The notes under the pieces: generated by a model | The model's database searches: none | What the model was told of the DNA's origin: nothing | What the model saw: the letters and a program-made list of their open reading frames with translations, nothing else | Position numbers and translations under genes: made by a program | Part shown: piece by piece, positions 60,735-64,000 of the stretch | Layout: each line of letters begins with the position of its first letter | Numbering within the stretch: the stretch's first letter is position 1 | Assembly (NCBI RefSeq): GCF_016785085.1 | Contig: NZ_JAENHO010000002.1 | Span: forward strand, 372,001 to 436,000 | Length of the DNA stretch: 64,000 nucleotides | Source: Paractinoplanes lichenicola | Lineage (GTDB): Bacteria > Actinomycetota > Actinomycetes > Mycobacteriales > Micromonosporaceae | Direction of reading: 5' to 3'

Positions 60735-62139
60735 CGGCCGCACCCGAATCGTTGTCGTCGGCTCGGGCTGGCGCTTCCTCTCCGGCATCAGCTACTACAC
60801 CTGCCGGCTGAGCAACGCGTTGGCCGAGCGCTACGAGGTCGGCGCGATCCTCATGCGGCAACTGCTGCCCACGCGGCTCTATCCCGGGCGGGCGCGCGTC
60901 GGTCAGCAGCTCAATGCCCTCTCGTACGATCCCCGGGTCGAGGTCTTCGACGGGATCGACTGGTGGGGCGTGCCCAGCCTGATCCGCGCGGTGCGATTCC
61001 TGCGCTCGTTCCGACCCGAAGTGCTCGTGCTGCAGTGGTGGACCGGCGCGGTGCTGCACTCGTATCTGGTGCTCTGCCTGGCCGCCCGCGCGCTCGGGAT
61101 CCGGGTGGTCGTCGAGTTCCACGAGGTGCAGGACACGGGCGAGGCCCAGCACAAATGGGCCGGCCTCTATTGCCGCAAACTCATCAAGCTCCTGCTTTCC
61201 CGCACCGACGGCGTCATCGTCCACTCCGCCTTCGACCGCGTCGCAGTCCGCTCCACATACGACCTCACCGGCGTGCCGGACGAGATCGCGCTCCACGGCC
61301 CGTTCGACCACCACGACAGCTCGGCGGTCCCACCGGCCCGCCGCGCCGCCGATCCCACACCCACTCCCACCCCTCAGCCCACCGCGGCCGCTCCCGCGCC
61401 CACTCCCTCCTCCGCGCCCGCCTTCCCGTCCGCTCCCGCGCCCACTCCCTCCTCCGCGCCCGCTTTCTCCACCGCTCCCACGCCCACTCCCTCCTCCGTT
61501 TCCGCGCCCGCCGCCCCTTCTCCCCATGATCAAGTTCGCCTGCTTTTCTTCGGGACTATCCGCCCGTACAAGGGGCTCGAAGATCTTGTTGAGGTTTTTG
61601 GCCGGCTGCCGTCGCACTACACGCTCACCGTTGTGGGGGAGACGTGGGAGGGGTGGACTCTGCCCGCGGCGATGATCGCGGACTCGCCTGCCGCCGATCG
61701 GATCACCTTCGTCAACCGCTATGTGGCCGACTCCGAGGTGGACGGGTTCTTCGCCGCCGCCGATGTGGTCGTGCTGCCCTATCGGCGTAGCTCGGCCAGC
61801 GGGCCGCTGCACATCGCGATGAGTCACGGTCTGCCGGTCGTCGTCACCTCGGTGGGCGGGCTCGTCGAGGCGGCCTCCGAGTACTCCGGCACGACGTTCG
61901 TGGCCGCCGGGTCGCCGTCGGCGCTGGGCTCCGCGATCGTCTCCGCGAGCGCGAACGCCGGAAGGCGGCACCCCGACCCCTCCTCGTGGGAGAAATCGGT
62001 GGCCGCCTTCACTCGCTTGTTCGCCCGGATGGGCGTGCCCGTCGCGGTCGCTCCCGACCTGTCCGCTTCAGCTCAGGACGCGGAGATCACCGCGTCGTCG
62101 AACCAGACCGTGCCGGTGTTCTCGCCCGACTTGAGGTGA
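60709..62139 (+). CDS. Family 4 glycosyltransferase with Pro/Ala/Thr/Ser-rich insertion
   Basis: 476 residues. N-domain VVVGSGWRFLSGISYYTCRL and donor-site LLFFGTIRPYKGLEDLVEVFG with LPYRRSSASGPLHIAMSHGLP indicate GT-B. Between the two lobes, at about 209-272, is a low-complexity linker of PTPTP/APAPTPSSAPAF repeats not normal for GT4 enzymes. The last 20 residues are read through the 67-bp tail overlap with the opposite GH5-like gene, so the true end may have been altered by extension. GTG start inside the previous gene. Confidence 0.88.
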   Translation: MPASPPPLDGRTRIVVVGSGWRFLSGISYYTCRLSNALAERYEVGAILMRQLLPTRLYPGRARVGQQLNALSYDPRVEVFDGIDWWGVPSLIRAVRFLRSFRPEVLVLQWWTGAVLHSYLVLCLAARALGIRVVVEFHEVQDTGEAQHKWAGLYCRKLIKLLLSRTDGVIVHSAFDRVAVRSTYDLTGVPDEIALHGPFDHHDSSAVPPARRAADPTPTPTPQPTAAAPAPTPSSAPAFPSAPAPTPSSAPAFSTAPTPTPSSVSAPAAPSPHDQVRLLFFGTIRPYKGLEDLVEVFGRLPSHYTLTVVGETWEGWTLPAAMIADSPAADRITFVNRYVADSEVDGFFAAADVVVLPYRRSSASGPLHIAMSHGLPVVVTSVGGLVEAASEYSGTTFVAAGSPSALGSAIVSASANAGRRHPDPSSWEKSVAAFTRLFARMGVPVAVAPDLSASAQDAEITASSNQTVPVFSPDLR

Positions 62140-63674
62140 ACCTGCATGCTGGCCGAGCCGGCCGGGGCCGCCCCGTCGACGACCAGCTTGGTCCAGCCGG
62201 TGGTGCCGACCGGCAGCCACGTCGAGGTGGCGCCGCCGAGCCACTTGTCGTTCGCGTCGAACCAGCTCAGCGCGATGTTGGTGGTGCCCGTGGCCGCGTT
62301 GCCGCGGGCCCACACCTCGCCGTGCCACTTCTGACCGGGCTTGACCGGCACGATCGGGGCGACCCGGTAGGACGGCGAACCCGCCGCGGTCTTGCCGGTG
62401 TTGGTCATGCTGACCGACCACTTGCCCGTACGGGCCATGCTCTGGGTCTTGACGGCCAGGCCCAGCTCGGGCATGTAGGCGCGCCACGGGGTCAGGTTGA
62501 GGCCGGCCTCGAAGCTCGGGTCCATCAGGCTCGCGGGCATGTTCGTGTTGGTCCAGCCCGCCTTGACCACGGCGGCGGCCGGCTTGGCGGAGCCGTCGAG
62601 GCGGTAGAGGCCGTAGCTGTACTGGGCCGGGATGCGGGAAACGGCCGAGGACGGGATGGCGCCCTGGGCGAAGTCGTTCAGGGTCCACGGCGCCACCGAC
62701 TGCACGCCGGCGACCTCGGCCGCCTCGAACACGCGGGCCAGGAACGCGGCCTGCTCACCCTCGGTGTTCTGCAGGGTGTTGAGGCCCGTCTCGCCGATCA
62801 CCATCGGGTACGGCGCGACAGTGGCCTGCGCGTTCTTGATGATCGCGAGGGCGCGCTCGGAGTTGCCGTACAGGTGGAAGTCGTAGTAGTCGATCGGGGT
62901 CGAGGACATCGCGGACTTGATCTTCGCCATGCCCGGGGCGCCCGAGGTGCCGTCCACCGAGAAGGTCAGCGGCATGGTCGGGAACGACGAGCGCATCGCC
63001 GGGACCATCTTCTTGGCCCAGCCGACGGCCGCCGAGTCGCCCGCGTTGAACTCGTTCTGCAGCTCGACGGAGATCACGCGCTTGTCGTCCTTGTACGGCT
63101 TGAGCAGCGTGTTCGCCCAGTTGACGCTGTTGGCGACCTCCTCGTACCCGTCCCACCAGTCGAACAGGGTGAACTTGACGGTCATGCCGCGGGCCGAGGC
63201 CATGTTCACGAACTGGGCCAGGCGCTGCTGGTAGGCGTCGTACGGCTTGGGCCAGCCGAACGTGGTCGGGAAGATGATGATCCGCACGTTGTCGGCGCCG
63301 AGCGCGTCGGCCTTGGCCAGGTCCGCGTCGACCTTGGCGGGGTCCCAGTTCATCCACATCTTCGACCAGCCCGCGCCGGACGGGTAGTAGTTGAGCGACT
63401 TGGCGGTCTTCACCGCGGCCATGCGGGAGGCCAGGGTCGGCACGGCCGGGGCCTCGGCGGCCTTCACCGTCGTCTTGGCCGTGGTGGTCTTCGCCGCGGT
63501 GGTGGTCTTGGTCGCGGTGGTGGTCTTGGTCGTGGTCGCCTTGGCCGGCGTGGCGGTCTTCACGGCGGGCTTCGACGCCTTGCTGGCGGCGGCGGTGGCC
63601 GGGGCGTGCGGGAGCGCGAGGCCCATGAGCAGAGCGGAGGCCAGGACGGCGGCGCAGCGGCGAGGCGAGAACAC
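62073..63674 (-). CDS. Secreted GH5-like glycoside hydrolase with C-terminal carbohydrate-binding domain
   Basis: 533 residues. A signal peptide (ALLMGLALPHAPATA) is followed by a Lys/Thr/Ala-rich stretch of TTTKT/TTTAT repeats (about 30-70). A TIM-barrel domain then has acid/base Glu in ISVELQNEFNAG and nucleophile Glu in PMVIGETGLNT, the GH-A clan pattern of cellulases and mannanases. The last 150 residues look like a CBM4/9 jelly roll (SLMDPSFEAGLNLTPWRAYM, then VWFDDAVIS). It faces the glycan operon and may trim or recycle the exported polysaccharide. Convergent overlap of 67 bp with the GT4 gene. Confidence 0.9.
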   Translation of the reverse strand: MFSPRRCAAVLASALLMGLALPHAPATAAASKASKPAVKTATPAKATTTKTTTATKTTTAAKTTTAKTTVKAAEAPAVPTLASRMAAVKTAKSLNYYPSGAGWSKMWMNWDPAKVDADLAKADALGADNVRIIIFPTTFGWPKPYDAYQQRLAQFVNMASARGMTVKFTLFDWWDGYEEVANSVNWANTLLKPYKDDKRVISVELQNEFNAGDSAAVGWAKKMVPAMRSSFPTMPLTFSVDGTSGAPGMAKIKSAMSSTPIDYYDFHLYGNSERALAIIKNAQATVAPYPMVIGETGLNTLQNTEGEQAAFLARVFEAAEVAGVQSVAPWTLNDFAQGAIPSSAVSRIPAQYSYGLYRLDGSAKPAAAVVKAGWTNTNMPASLMDPSFEAGLNLTPWRAYMPELGLAVKTQSMARTGKWSVSMTNTGKTAAGSPSYRVAPIVPVKPGQKWHGEVWARGNAATGTTNIALSWFDANDKWLGGATSTWLPVGTTGWTKLVVDGAAPAGSASMQVHLKSGENTGTVWFDDAVISAS

Positions 63675-63854
63675 GACTTGTCGTTGCCCTTCGTTATGAA
63701 ACGCGGAAGTTTTTTCGGGAGCGCCACCTCTATCGGTCGGATGGTTTTGCCGTAGCTGGGTTTGCGAATTGCATTGGCGTTGCTACGGGTTGCGGACAGG
63801 CTGCAGCGGCCGGGCACCCTGGTCGGGCCCGGCGGCGGCGGTGTTATACGGCTT

Positions 63855-64000
63855 TTATTGAGCGGTGGGATATGTCCTGGGGGTGTAAACCGAGGTGCTG
63901 CCGTCGCCGCGGGGGACGGCCCGGGTCTGCGAGCTACCGATGATCAACAGGCAGCGCATGTCGATCGAGGCCGGGTCGAGCTCGCCCAGCGTGGTGACCC
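63855..64000 (-). CDS. cobJ: Precorrin-3B C17-methyltransferase, C-terminal fragment (cut by window end)
   Basis: Only the last 48 codons are in the window, reading TTLGELDPASIDMRCLLIIG, then SSQTRA and YTPRTYP before TAA. The order ELDP-x5-MR-LLI-GSSQTR and a final TPRxYP is the usual C-terminus of CobJ, which contracts the corrin ring in cobalamin synthesis. The rest of the gene lies beyond base 64000. A modest hairpin (63809-63815 with 63827-63833) downstream could be its terminator. Confidence 0.8.
   Translation of the reverse strand, partial: VTTLGELDPASIDMRCLLIIGSSQTRAVPRGDGSTSVYTPRTYPTAQ

Overview
The window is about 64 kb of very GC-rich actinobacterial chromosome. It is most like Micromonosporaceae (an Actinoplanes-type organism). 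The reasons are dense GTG/TTG starts, frequent CGTACG words, a DUF5753/DUF397 regulator pair, a GPP34 protein, an F420-type luciferase-like oxidoreductase, a mycothiol-type (MDMPI) domain, a LAxTG cell-wall protein and the end of an aerobic/actinobacterial cobJ. This assignment is an inference from gene content. No rRNA, tRNA, CRISPR array or insertion sequence was seen.

Region 1 (1-16.4 kb) is accessory-looking. It opens with a Ser/Thr kinase-NACHT-membrane fusion and a Gfo/Idh/MocA oxidoreductase. A five-gene, end-to-end overlapping minus-strand operon follows: PaaK-like ligase, ABM monooxygenase-like protein, two paralogous unknown proteins, and a carbohydrate-binding/amidohydrolase/MDMPI fusion. 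Next come an APH-like kinase, a second NACHT ATPase with a helical N-terminal domain, a coupled two-gene module whose second gene carries an in-frame amber codon, and an orphan Cap12/Pycsar-type TIR protein. Three different short tandem-repeat arrays lie between these last genes. This 10.4-16.4 kb stretch is my best candidate for an undescribed defence or conflict locus.

Region 2 (16.4-31 kb) holds a secreted calcium-binding-repeat protein, an FMN reductase, a vWA/substrate-binding protein, an Lrp regulator, a GNAT-like protein, an APC permease, a GPP34 protein and the DUF5753/DUF397 pair. A TetR-controlled divergon follows: TetR, sugar-kinase-like and SIS genes on one side, and a frameshifted glycosyltransferase plus aldehyde dehydrogenase on the other. 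A perfect inverted-repeat operator sits in the divergent promoter.

Region 3 (31-42.2 kb) encodes secreted proteins (CAP, M4 metalloprotease with P-domain, LAxTG surface protein), an F420-type oxidoreductase, an HTH fusion, peptide deformylase with an overlapping methyltransferase, an iron-regulated SIP-MFS pair behind an IdeR-like box, and a glycerophosphodiesterase.

Region 4 (42.3-52.7 kb) is a co-directional choline/glycine-betaine uptake and demethylation cluster. It has a GMC oxidoreductase, a complete ABC importer with a double permease, a dimethylglycine-oxidase-type enzyme, a sarcosine-oxidase-type enzyme and a Rieske betaine demethylase. Together they could convert choline or betaine towards glycine. 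The electron-transfer partner of the Rieske enzyme and a betaine-aldehyde dehydrogenase are not in the cluster.

Region 5 (52.7-63.7 kb) is a surface-polysaccharide operon. It contains an L-type lectin, a GT2, three GT4 enzymes, two integral membrane proteins and a flippase, most overlapping their neighbours, and it faces a secreted GH5-like hydrolase with which it overlaps tail to tail. The window ends in the C-terminus of cobJ. Three intergenic sites carry pairs of DnaA-box-like nonamers, two of them with the same 19-bp spacing.
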